Shown: positions 16,719-24,093 of the stretch, piece after piece | How the letters are laid out: each line of letters starts with the position of its first letter | Position numbering within the stretch: the first letter of the stretch is position 1 | NCBI GenBank assembly: GCA_963705515.1 | Contig: CAVPJV010000008.1 | Location: forward strand, 248,001-312,000 | Reading direction: 5' to 3' | Source of the DNA: Gaiellasilicea sp963705515 | GTDB taxonomy: Bacteria > Actinomycetota > Thermoleophilia > Gaiellales > Gaiellaceae | DNA: 64,000 nucleotides | Notes under the pieces: model-generated | What the model was told of the DNA's origin: nothing | Databases searched by the model: none | Seen by the model: the letters and a program-made list of their open reading frames with translations, nothing else | Made by a program: the position numbers and the translations under genes

Positions 16719-17483
16719 GTGATCAGGCTCGGACGCATCAGCTACGTGAACATGGCACCGGTCTTCCACCGGCTGAACGCCGAGGTGGAAGAGGTGCAGG
16801 GCGTCCCGACCGAGCTGAACCGGATGCTCCTCGACGGCGGGCTCGACTTGGCGCCGATCTCCTCGATCGAGTACGCCCGGCACGCGTCGAGCCTGCGGAT
16901 CCTGCCGCGGATGTGTGTCTCCTCCGAGGGCGCCGTCGACTCGATCCAGCTCGTCTCGCGGACGCCGTTCCCGCAGATCCGCTCGATCGCCGTCACGCCG
17001 GAGAGCGCGACCTCCGTCGTCCTCGCGAAGGTGCTGCTCCCGCACGCTACGCACGTGCCGCTCGAGGAGGAGGCCGATGCGAAGCTGCTGATCGGCGACG
17101 CGGCGCTCCGGAGCGCGTTCGAGGATCCGACGCCGCACTACGACCTGGGCAAGCTCTGGCTCGACAAGACCGGGCTGCCGATGGTCTTCGCGGTTTGGGC
17201 TGCGCCGGAGCCGGTCGCCGACGGCGTCGCGGAGCTCGAGCACGCGCTCGTCTCCTCCGTTCGACTCGCGCGCGCCGAGCCGCAGGTGCTGGCGTACGAG
17301 GCGAGCGAGCGTTACGGCTATCCCGCCGGCTATCTGGCGCGCTACTTCGAGAAGCTGCGGTATTCGTTCGGCCCGCGCGAGCGCGCCGGCTTCTACACGT
17401 TCCTCGAGATGGCCCGCGACGTCGGCGAGCTCGAGCACGTGCCCGAGCTTCGCTTCGTCACCCCGAGCGCGACGCGGGTCTAG
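16719..17483 (+). CDS. mqnA: chorismate dehydratase of the futalosine menaquinone pathway
   Basis: 254 aa from GTG at 16719, with GGAAGGA upstream. MqnA dehydrates chorismate to 3-enolpyruvylbenzoate, the first step of the futalosine pathway. The family start RLGRISYVNMAPVFH and the YEASERYGYPAGYLARYFE segment are clear; the fold is a periplasmic-binding-protein-like MqnA/MqnD type. mqnB, C, D and E are not in this window. The stop codon lies in a palindrome GGGTCTAGACCC (17476-17487) that could act as a terminator. Confidence 0.93.
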   Translation: MIRLGRISYVNMAPVFHRLNAEVEEVQGVPTELNRMLLDGGLDLAPISSIEYARHASSLRILPRMCVSSEGAVDSIQLVSRTPFPQIRSIAVTPESATSVVLAKVLLPHATHVPLEEEADAKLLIGDAALRSAFEDPTPHYDLGKLWLDKTGLPMVFAVWAAPEPVADGVAELEHALVSSVRLARAEPQVLAYEASERYGYPAGYLARYFEKLRYSFGPRERAGFYTFLEMARDVGELEHVPELRFVTPSATRV

Positions 17484-17494
17484 ACCCGTCGCGC

Positions 17495-17512
17495 GAGAGG
17501 ACGCTTGCCCAG
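17495..17512 (+). repeat. dispersed repeat, right-half variant
   Basis: Reads GAGAGGACGCTTGCCCAG. It shares the right half (ACGCTGGCCCAG with one change) with the intergenic repeat family; its left half matches the variant at 25583. Follows the mqnA stop. Confidence 0.5.
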
Positions 17513-17565
17513 GTGACGATTCGCTTCTTTGGCTTCACTTGAGCCAATCGCCCTAGGATCGGCTC

Positions 17566-18015
17566 ATGGCCGAGTTCGTCCCGCCCGACTTCGATGTCCC
17601 GCTCGGGCTCGAAACTTCCGAGTTCGTCCTCGAACCGCTTACGCCCGAGCACAACGAGCACGATTACGACGCCTGGACGTCGTCCATGGAGCACATCGCG
17701 GCGACGCCTGGGTTCCCCGACGGCTCCTGGCCGCGAGAGATGACGCGGGACGAGAACCGCGCCGACCTGCAGCGCCACGCCGACGACTTCCGCAACCGGA
17801 AGGGGTTCACATACACGGTGCTCGATCCGGGCGGCCGTGACGTGATCGGGTGCGTTTACATCTACCCGCTCCCCGACAGCGACTACGCCGCCTCCGCCCT
17901 CTCCTGGGTGCGGAAGAGCCACGCGCACCTAGACACCCCGCTCTGGCGCGCCGTGACTGAGTGGCTCGAATCAGACTGGCCATTCGCCACCGTCGAGTAC
18001 GCGCGGCGAGCTTAG
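17566..18015 (+). CDS. GNAT-like N-acetyltransferase
   Basis: 149 aa. N-terminal FVLEPLTPEHNEHDYDAW resembles the strand/helix start of RimJ/RimL-type GNAT folds. FTYTVLDPGGRDVIGCVYIYP forms the central beta-hairpin. The acetyl-CoA loop is poorly conserved and the protein is short, ending just after a WLESDWPFATVEYA segment, so activity is uncertain. Single gene flanked on both sides by copies of the dispersed repeat. Confidence 0.7.
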   Translation: MAEFVPPDFDVPLGLETSEFVLEPLTPEHNEHDYDAWTSSMEHIAATPGFPDGSWPREMTRDENRADLQRHADDFRNRKGFTYTVLDPGGRDVIGCVYIYPLPDSDYAASALSWVRKSHAHLDTPLWRAVTEWLESDWPFATVEYARRA

Positions 18016-18050
18016 GCGTCCCCGAGCAGCCGTTCAGCTCGACGGCACAG

Positions 18051-18075
18051 GCGTCATTCCCGAACGCTGGCCCAG
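18051..18075 (+). repeat. dispersed intergenic repeat copy
   Basis: CATTCCCGAAC followed directly by GCTGGCCCAG; the GGGGA part of the left end is replaced by GCGT. Lies between the GNAT gene and the DUF5661 gene. Confidence 0.8.
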
Positions 18076-18143
18076 GTGATCGTCCTGGCGCCGCAAGCTC
18101 GTACGATGCGGATTCGGACAGGCGAGACGAAAGGGGCGCAGTC

Positions 18144-18431
18144 ATGAGTGAAGGGACGAGCTTCACGAGCGACGAGGCGAAGCAGATCGGGTCGGACATC
18201 GGGGTTGACTGGACTACGGCTTCATTCGACGTTGAGCAGTTCCGGATGGGTTTGGATGTCGAGCTGGAGCATGGTCTTCACGATCCCGTCACGGACGTCA
18301 CCAACAACGATCCCGTGGTGACGGGGAAGATCGCGCTGGCGCACTTGAATGAGTTCCCCGACTACTACACGCGGCTCGCACGGATGGAAGAGGAGGCCAG
18401 ACGAGAGGGCGCAGGCCAGATGACGTCCTAA
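18144..18431 (+). CDS. DUF5661 family protein
   Basis: 95 aa from ATG at 18144, downstream of a purine-rich AAAGGGGCG. The central stretch FRMGLDVELEHGLHDP followed by NDPVVTGKIALAHLNEFPDY is characteristic of DUF5661, a short conserved family of unknown role that occurs widely in metagenome-derived bacteria and archaea. Soluble, acidic. A single-gene module between repeat copies and the redox operon. Confidence 0.8.
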   Translation: MSEGTSFTSDEAKQIGSDIGVDWTTASFDVEQFRMGLDVELEHGLHDPVTDVTNNDPVVTGKIALAHLNEFPDYYTRLARMEEEARREGAGQMTS

Positions 18432-18542
18432 ACGCCAGACCACCGCGGCGGCGTTCTCGTCTGAGTTGGCGCCAAGCGCTCCTCAGCTGACGTGACGGTC
18501 CGAGCGTCCGCTCGCTTCTCCCAGCCGCTCCCTCAGGACGTC

Positions 18543-19874
18543 TTACCGCCAGTCGAAGTGCTCGCGGTGGATGCGCCTGGACGGCACGCCCGCCAGCCGC
18601 AGTTGGCTCTCGAAGCTGCGCACCATCGCCCGCGGACCGCACATGAAGACCGACAGCTCGCGTGGTTTGCCACCGGCGATGGCGAGAACACGGTCGGAGC
18701 TGAGGCGGCCCTCGCTGGCGGTGTCGATCAGATGCGCGTGCAGCGATTCGTGTCTTTCCGCGATCTCGCGGATCTCCTCGGCGAACGGCGCCTCGCCGTA
18801 GGCGGTGTAGAAGAAGTCCACGCGATGTGGCAGCCGACCGTCGAGTGCACGCAGCCAGCTCAGGAATGGCGCGACGCCGACGCCGCCGGCAATCCACACC
18901 TGACGCTCGGTTCCGCGCCAGTGATTGAAGCGTCCGTGCGGTCCGCCGATGACCGCGGGCATCCCCGGTTCGATCAGCTCCTGGAGGCGCGACGTGTAGT
19001 CGCCGAGCGCCTTGACGGTGACGCGCACGACATCTTCGCGCGGAGAGCTCGAGATCGTGAACGGATGACGGTGCCAGCCGTCCTTGGCCTCGAGGTAGAT
19101 CATCGCGAACTGGCCGGGCACGAAAAACATGGCACGGCCGATCGGGCGCAGCGCGACCTCGACCAGGCCGTCGTCGATCTCGCGGACCGCCTCCACCTGG
19201 TAGTCATGCAGCGACAGGAAGAAGCGCGCCAGGAGTTCGCGGTAGGCGTAGAACCCCAACCCGACGGCGCCGACTGCCACGTAGCTCCAACGCAGGACCG
19301 GTGCCTCGTCGAACATCGTTGCGTCGAGCACGCCGTGCACGAAACCGGCGGCGACGAACAGCCCCGTAGTTCGGTGCAGCGCTCGCCAGCGCTCGTAGCC
19401 GCCGAAGGTGCGGCGAAGATCACGCACGACCGGTGCGTCGCGGGACGCGAGCACGAGGCCCCGCAGCGGCGCCGGCACCACCGATTGCCACCGCGGCAGG
19501 ATCGCCCAGAGCGCGAGCGCCACCAGGCCGATGGCCCCGATCACACCAAGTGGCCCGCCGAGCGCGGTGCCGTCCGGGTTGGACGCCAGCAGCACGTGCG
19601 GAGCCAGCAGGACGAGGCCGGTGATCGCCACACGGCGATGCCAGACCGCCGCCTTGTCGATCCCGTCGAACCATTCCTCCACCCACGGCAGCGTGCTGAT
19701 GAGCACGAGCCCAATCGACAGGAGCAGGATCGACTCGGCGCCCAGCAGTTGCCCGACGTAGCGCGCAGTAGGCTCCCCGGCCGGCCGCGCGACGATCCAG
19801 AGGACGGCCTCGGCGAGGACGAGGACGCCGATGATCGCCGGCCCGACCTCGCGGGCGACGACTCTCCCGTGCAC
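18543..19874 (-). CDS. ferric-reductase-like membrane flavoprotein (NAD(P)H oxidoreductase)
   Basis: 443 aa from GTG at 19874; an upstream start at 19943 adds 23 basic residues. Six to seven helices form a ferric-reductase-like domain (heme-ligand candidates in WHRRVAITGLVLLAPHVLLA and LHRTTGLFVAAGFVHGVLD). An FAD domain (HPFTISSSP) and a NAD(P) domain (WIAGGVGVAPFLSWLR, FMCGPRAMV) follow. Such proteins move electrons from NAD(P)H through FAD and two b hemes across the membrane. Last gene of a seven-gene minus-strand operon that also encodes ApbE, ferredoxin and a ferredoxin reductase. Confidence 0.88.
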   Translation of the reverse strand: MHGRVVAREVGPAIIGVLVLAEAVLWIVARPAGEPTARYVGQLLGAESILLLSIGLVLISTLPWVEEWFDGIDKAAVWHRRVAITGLVLLAPHVLLASNPDGTALGGPLGVIGAIGLVALALWAILPRWQSVVPAPLRGLVLASRDAPVVRDLRRTFGGYERWRALHRTTGLFVAAGFVHGVLDATMFDEAPVLRWSYVAVGAVGLGFYAYRELLARFFLSLHDYQVEAVREIDDGLVEVALRPIGRAMFFVPGQFAMIYLEAKDGWHRHPFTISSSPREDVVRVTVKALGDYTSRLQELIEPGMPAVIGGPHGRFNHWRGTERQVWIAGGVGVAPFLSWLRALDGRLPHRVDFFYTAYGEAPFAEEIREIAERHESLHAHLIDTASEGRLSSDRVLAIAGGKPRELSVFMCGPRAMVRSFESQLRLAGVPSRRIHREHFDWR

Positions 19875-19944
19875 GCCGGAGACCCTATCGCGGGAGCGGC
19901 GCGGCTCTCGATCACGTGTGCGCGAAAGCCGAGCCGGGTCCACC

Positions 19945-21118
19945 TCAGACGCCGACCGCGATGCGCGAACGGTCGCTCGGCCCGTGCGCGGTTGCGATCT
20001 CCCGTCGGAGGGACGCGGCGTGCTGGGGCCGGTTGCCGAGAAGAGCGGCGACGAGGCGGCCGTCGGCGCTGACGTAGCGGGCCGTGAAGGTGTCGGGTGT
20101 GCCGTCGAGCGTGATCTCTGCCCAGGGCTCGTCGCCGCCGATGTGCTGCAGGCGGAGGCCGAACTGGTCGGACCAGAAGTAGCCGGGCTGGTCGAGCGGC
20201 TCGCCGTGCCCGAGGAGGGTCGCGGGCGACGGTTGCTCCCTGCGCAGCGGCGCTTGTCCAGTGCTCACTGCGGACGTGCCGGTCGAGGGACGGCCGCCAC
20301 CAGGCCGCGACGTCGCCGCAGGCGTGGACGCCGGGCAGACTCGTCCGTCCGAGCGCGTCGGTTTGTACCGCCGCGGGGCCGACCAGGTCGCCGGCGGGCT
20401 TGCTGCCGACGGCGACGAGCGCGATGTCGCAGACGATGTCGGCTCCGTCGGAGAGTTGGAGCACGTGCGGCCTGCCGCCGAGGCCGGGCCTGATGCGCTC
20501 GACGGCCGCTTCGACTCGGACCTCGACGCCGTGGGCGCGATAGCGGTCCGCGAGCAGGAGGCCGACCTCGCGTCCGAGCAGCCGCTCGAACGGCGCAGGC
20601 CCGGCTTCGAGCAGGGTCACGTGAACACCGAGAGCAGTGGCGGTGGACGCGACCTCGGTGCCGACGAAGCCGGCGCCGACGACGGCGAGCCGCGCACCGG
20701 GCGCCAGGCGGCGGCGGAGACGGTCGGCGTCGGCGCGGGTGCGCAGGCTGTGGACGCCCGGCCGATCGAGGAGCGCCTGCAGCGGTCGTGCGCGGGCGCC
20801 GGTTGCGAGGACGAGCACGTCCCAGCGGACCGGCCCGGCGCTGGTCTCGGCCGTGCGCTCGCGAAGACCGAGGTCGAGGACGCGGGTGCTGAGACGAAGC
20901 TCGATCCCGCGCTCGTCCCAGAACGATCGGGGACGGAGCTCGAGGTCGGTTCGCGTGCCGGCGAGTAGCTCCTTCGAGAGCGCGGGCCGCTCGTAGGGCG
21001 GGTGCGGCTCGTCGCCGACGAGGACGATTCGGCCGCTGTAACCCTCCGCGCGGAGTGTCTCGGCGCACCGGCTACCAGCAAGCCCGGCGCCGACAACGAG
21101 GACGCCAGCCGGGTTCAC
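19945..21118 (-). CDS. ferredoxin-NAD(P)+ reductase-type FAD oxidoreductase, frameshifted
   Basis: Start GTG at 21118, overlapping the ferredoxin stop (GTGA). Residues 1-300 match the class of P450/dioxygenase ferredoxin reductases: VLVVGAGLAGSRCAETLR, PYERPALSKE, ATGARARPL, VVGAGFVGTEVAS and ACGDVAAWW. After AAAQGATVAR the frame breaks near 20215-20222 (one extra base in a CCTCCT context). The family's C-terminus continues in another frame as GYFWSDQFGLRLQHIGGDEP to the stop at 19945. Together they give a normal ~390-aa enzyme. Either a pseudogene or a sequencing error. Confidence 0.85.
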
Positions 21119-21321
21119 GCGGCGAGCTCCCCCTGCGCCTCGACGATCGTGATCGCGCCCATCGGGCAGGAGTGCGCGGCCTCGAACGCGGCCGGAGCGT
21201 CGGTGGATTCGACACGGGCGACAGCGATGCCGTCTCCGCCGAGCTCGATCAGTCCAGGCGCGGCGTCGAGGCAGGAGCCGAAGCCGCTACACAGCGTGCG
21301 GTCGATCTCGATTCGGAACAC
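21115..21321 (-). CDS. small ferredoxin (3Fe-4S/4Fe-4S single cluster)
   Basis: 68 aa from GTG at 21321, with AAGGAGG 9 bases upstream. FRIEIDRTLCSGFGSC followed by a distant CPMGAI gives the C-x5-C...C-P pattern of P450-type ferredoxins; only three Cys are visible, which favours a 3Fe-4S cluster. It is presumably reduced by the adjacent FAD oxidoreductase, with which it overlaps by four bases. Confidence 0.9.
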   Translation of the reverse strand: MFRIEIDRTLCSGFGSCLDAAPGLIELGGDGIAVARVESTDAPAAFEAAHSCPMGAITIVEAQGELAA

Positions 21322-21865
21322 GGTTCTGACCTCCTTGGGTGGGTGGGACGAGTGCGCGCCAGCCGGTGGCGGCAAGGACGGAGCCGACCGCGGCGCCGTA
21401 GAACGCCAGCGCCCACGGCGTACCGCTGTCGGTGCCGGCCGCGAGGCCGTGGACGGTGGCGAGGGCGAAGACGAGGTAGGTGAACCAGTGCAGGCGCCTC
21501 CAGACGCGCGTTCCGATCCGCCGGCGCACGGAGAAGGAGGCGTAGATCAGCAGCATCAGCTCGCCGGCGAGGACGCCGCAGGACGTCCAGACAGGCCGGT
21601 AAGGGACGAGTCCGGGGACGAAGAGCGCCGCAGGCGAGATGTGGACGGCGTTGTCGAGGACGAGCGTCGTGGCATGCAGGACGAGCGCACCGAGGCCGAG
21701 GAGGGCGAGGAAGCGGTGGACGTCGGTCACGGTGGCAGGCTGGAGCGAGCGTCCGAACGGACGCGCCTTCAGGACGAGTCCGGCGAGGACGGAGGACGTC
21801 AGCAGCGTGTAGGCCATCAGGCCGCTGGCGCGCGCGAGGATCCAGAACGTCGGGTCGCTCTTCAT
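21287..21865 (-). CDS. ferric-reductase-like b-type membrane protein
   Basis: 192 aa from ATG at 21865. Five to six membrane helices. Paired histidines in VHRFLALLGLGALVLHATT and LHWFTYLVFALATVHGL sit on two helices as expected for two b hemes (MsrQ/ferric reductase superfamily). It lacks cytosolic flavin domains, so it should depend on partner proteins. It overlaps both neighbours (35 bases with ferredoxin, 4 bases with apbE), which supports one operon and a single electron chain. Confidence 0.82.
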   Translation of the reverse strand: MKSDPTFWILARASGLMAYTLLTSSVLAGLVLKARPFGRSLQPATVTDVHRFLALLGLGALVLHATTLVLDNAVHISPAALFVPGLVPYRPVWTSCGVLAGELMLLIYASFSVRRRIGTRVWRRLHWFTYLVFALATVHGLAAGTDSGTPWALAFYGAAVGSVLAATGWRALVPPTQGGQNRVPNRDRPHAV

Positions 21866-22716
21866 GCGAGTCCTCCGGCGAGCAGCGTCGCGCCGGCGCG
21901 CGTGACGAGCACCGCGGGGACGCCGAGGGCTTCCGCCTCGGCGGTCGCCTGCTCCGTGCCGCCGGCGAGGAAGAGGGTCTTCGCGAGCACCTCCGCCTCG
22001 GCGGCAGTGGGCGCGGCGACGGTCACGGTCAGCAGGTCCCCTTGGGCGGGGAGCGCGGTGGCCGGGTCGATCAGGTGGTGGCGCTCCTGACCCTGCTGGC
22101 GCCAGCGACGGCGGTCGCAGCCGCTCGTGGCGAGCCCGCCTCGGTCGAGTTCGAGCGTGATCGTCCCGTCCGGGGTGTCGACACCGACCGGCCACGGCCG
22201 CCCGGCCACGGCAACGTCGCCGCCGGCATTCACGAGTGCAGGCCCCGCCTCGCGGAGGAGAGCGAGCACGCGATCTGCCGCCCAGCCTTTGGCGATACCG
22301 CCCAGGTCGAGCCGGTAGCCGGGCTCGAGCGTGACGCGGGCGGTGACGCGATCGACGCCGACCCGGCCACCGCAGCGCGGCGGTGCTGCGGGCGGCCGGC
22401 CGCCCGAGCCGTCGATGAGCTCGAACGACCGGTCGTAGCCCGCCGCGGCTACCGCGTCGTGGACAGTGGGGTCGAAGCGGCCGGCGGTGCGTTTGCGGGC
22501 CGCCACGGCGAGCTCCGCGAGCTCGAGCAGCTCGGGTCCGACGCTCAGCGCGCCGGCACGGTTCAGCCGAGAGAGCTCCGAGTCGGGCTGGAAGCGAGAG
22601 AGCAGCGACTCCAGCCGCCGGAACTCGTCCTCCGCCTGCGCGAACGGCACGTCGTCGTCTGCTTCGAGCAGGAGCTCGATCTCGGTACCCATCGCCCGGA
22701 ACTGGTGACGGAGCAT
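21862..22716 (-). CDS. apbE: FAD:protein FMN transferase (ApbE)
   Basis: 284 aa from ATG at 22716. It starts FRAMGTEIELLL; LDLGGIAKGWAADRV, LVNAGGDVAVAG and HHLIDPATALPA are the FAD- and Mg-binding motifs. ApbE attaches FMN covalently to Thr/Ser of a partner with an FMN-binding domain, usually in extracytoplasmic electron transfer. No FMN-bind domain protein is encoded beside it; the neighbours upstream are two small membrane-anchored proteins. The usual RTG after the DP is ATA here. Confidence 0.93.
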   Translation of the reverse strand: MLRHQFRAMGTEIELLLEADDDVPFAQAEDEFRRLESLLSRFQPDSELSRLNRAGALSVGPELLELAELAVAARKRTAGRFDPTVHDAVAAAGYDRSFELIDGSGGRPPAAPPRCGGRVGVDRVTARVTLEPGYRLDLGGIAKGWAADRVLALLREAGPALVNAGGDVAVAGRPWPVGVDTPDGTITLELDRGGLATSGCDRRRWRQQGQERHHLIDPATALPAQGDLLTVTVAAPTAAEAEVLAKTLFLAGGTEQATAEAEALGVPAVLVTRAGATLLAGGLA

Positions 22717-22982
22717 CAGGACGTCTTCGTCGTCGTCAGCGGCGGCAGCGTGACCACGCGGACGGCCGGCGCCGCCGGCCGGGCCTGCCGGAGGGCGACG
22801 ATCCGCGCGACCAGCGCGGCGTCGCCGCGGAGGCGCTGTTCGTAGGCGGCGAGCGCGGGCGAAGCCGGAGCCGGTGCCGCCGCCGCCTGCTGCCAAGGCT
22901 GCGCGGCGATGCCTGCCCAGGCGATGAAGAGCCCGAGCACGGACGCCGCGAGGAGGTAGAGACGCGCGACGTGGTTAGTCAT
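22716..22982 (-). CDS. small membrane-anchored protein of redox operon (88 aa)
   Basis: ATG at 22982; the stop overlaps the apbE start (ATGA). An N-terminal helix (LYLLAASVLGLFIAWAG) is followed by an Ala/Pro-rich linker and a helical, basic segment (YEQRLRGDAALVARIVALR), then VRVVTLPPLTTTKTS. No Cys or heme motif. It is probably an extracytoplasmic assembly or scaffold subunit. No family recognised. Confidence 0.65.
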   Translation of the reverse strand: MTNHVARLYLLAASVLGLFIAWAGIAAQPWQQAAAAPAPASPALAAYEQRLRGDAALVARIVALRQARPAAPAVRVVTLPPLTTTKTS

Positions 22983-23289
22983 CCCGTCCCTCGTCCTCGT
23001 GCTCGTCCTCGTGCTCGGAGAACCCGGCGGCGGGAGCTGCAGGCGCGGCCGCTCGCCGGTAGACGGTCTTCGGAGCAGCAGCAGCCGGTGTCTTGGCCTT
23101 CGCGAGCTGCTGGCGCAGCGACAACTCGAAACGGTCGAGCTCCTTGAGCCGGAAGGCAATCGCCGGATCGGCGCCGGTCGACGCCGTCGCAGGCTGGCCC
23201 AGATCAACGGTGCGCGTGAGGGCGAGCAGACCAGCGACAACAGCGGCGGCCAGGAGTACTACGAGCGGGAACAGGTGCTTACGGTGCAT
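22975..23289 (-). CDS. small membrane-anchored protein with His/Asp/Glu tail (104 aa)
   Basis: ATG at 23289, GGAGG six bases upstream: the first gene of the redox operon. One membrane helix (LFPLVVLLAAAVVAGLLAL), then STGADPAIAFRLKEL, a helical stretch, and a C-terminus HEDEHEDEG that could bind metal. STGAD resembles, but does not match, the [S/T]GA[S/T] flavinylation motif of FMN-bind domains. Function unknown. Confidence 0.65.
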   Translation of the reverse strand: MHRKHLFPLVVLLAAAVVAGLLALTRTVDLGQPATASTGADPAIAFRLKELDRFELSLRQQLAKAKTPAAAAPKTVYRRAAAPAAPAAGFSEHEDEHEDEGRDD

Positions 23290-23334
23290 GGGAACCTCCG
23301 TTTCGAGTCGATGCCCCGACAGTAGGAGCGCGCT

Positions 23335-23387
23335 GGTTAGGGTCGGGCGCGGCGCAGGTAAATCAACTCCAAGCCGGGGTAAAGATT
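23335..23387. promoter_or_regulatory. candidate response-regulator binding repeats
   Basis: Three similar half-sites, GGTTAGGG (23335), GGTAAATC (23357) and GGTAAAGA (23378), spaced 22 and 21 bases apart, two helical turns. This is the spacing expected for an OmpR-type regulator bound head-to-tail. They lie in the divergent promoter region between the redox operon and the two-component genes, so they could control both. Confidence 0.35.
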
Positions 23388-23436
23388 CGGGGTTTCCACC
23401 GAGGCGGCTGCGCGGCTGCGTGTCACGATCCCGTGT

Positions 23437-24093
23437 ATGAGGATCCTGGTCGTCGAGGACGAGGACGCGATCGCGAAGCCTCTCGTCGAGGGACTCCGGC
23501 GCGAAGGCTTCGACGTCAGCCGCGTCGCGACCGGCGCTGCGGCGCTCGCCGCCCCCCTCCCCGATCTGGTGCTGCTCGACCTCCGGCTCCCCGACATCGA
23601 CGGAACCGAGGTCTGCAGGCTGTTGCGCGCCCGCTCCGACGTGCCGATCATCGTCGTCACCGCCAAGGGCGAGGAGGTCGACCGGGTCGTCGGCCTGGAG
23701 CTCGGCGCAGACGACTACGTGATCAAGCCGTTCGGCTTCCGCGAGCTCGTCGCACGGATCCGGGCCGTATTGCGGCGCACACATCGCGGTGCGGACGACA
23801 CCCGCCTGCGTGCCGGCACGCTCGAGCTCGACCCTCGCTCACGCCGCGCGACGCTGGACGGAAGCGAGCTCGCGCTGACACCGAAGGAATTCGACCTGCT
23901 CGCGCTCCTCGCCTCCGATCCTGGCGCCGTCGTCAGCCGCGACCACATGCTGCGCGAGGTCTGGAACACCGAGTGGTTCGGACCGACGAAGACGATCGAC
24001 GTCCACGTCGCCTCGTTGCGAAAGAAGCTCGGTGACCCACGCTGGATCGAGACGGTGCGCGGCGTCGGCCTCCGGCTCGCACCGCAGCCATGA
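23437..24093 (+). CDS. OmpR/PhoB-family response regulator
   Basis: 218 aa. Receiver domain with acidic pocket EDED (residues 7-10), phospho-acceptor Asp48 (LLDLRLPDIDG), Thr75 and Lys97 (YVIKPFGFREL). The winged-helix output domain covers ~125-218 (LTPKEFDLLALLASDPGAVV, KTIDVHVASLRKKLG). It overlaps the kinase gene by ATGA. Divergent from the redox operon, which is its most likely target. Confidence 0.94.
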   Translation: MRILVVEDEDAIAKPLVEGLRREGFDVSRVATGAAALAAPLPDLVLLDLRLPDIDGTEVCRLLRARSDVPIIVVTAKGEEVDRVVGLELGADDYVIKPFGFRELVARIRAVLRRTHRGADDTRLRAGTLELDPRSRRATLDGSELALTPKEFDLLALLASDPGAVVSRDHMLREVWNTEWFGPTKTIDVHVASLRKKLGDPRWIETVRGVGLRLAPQP

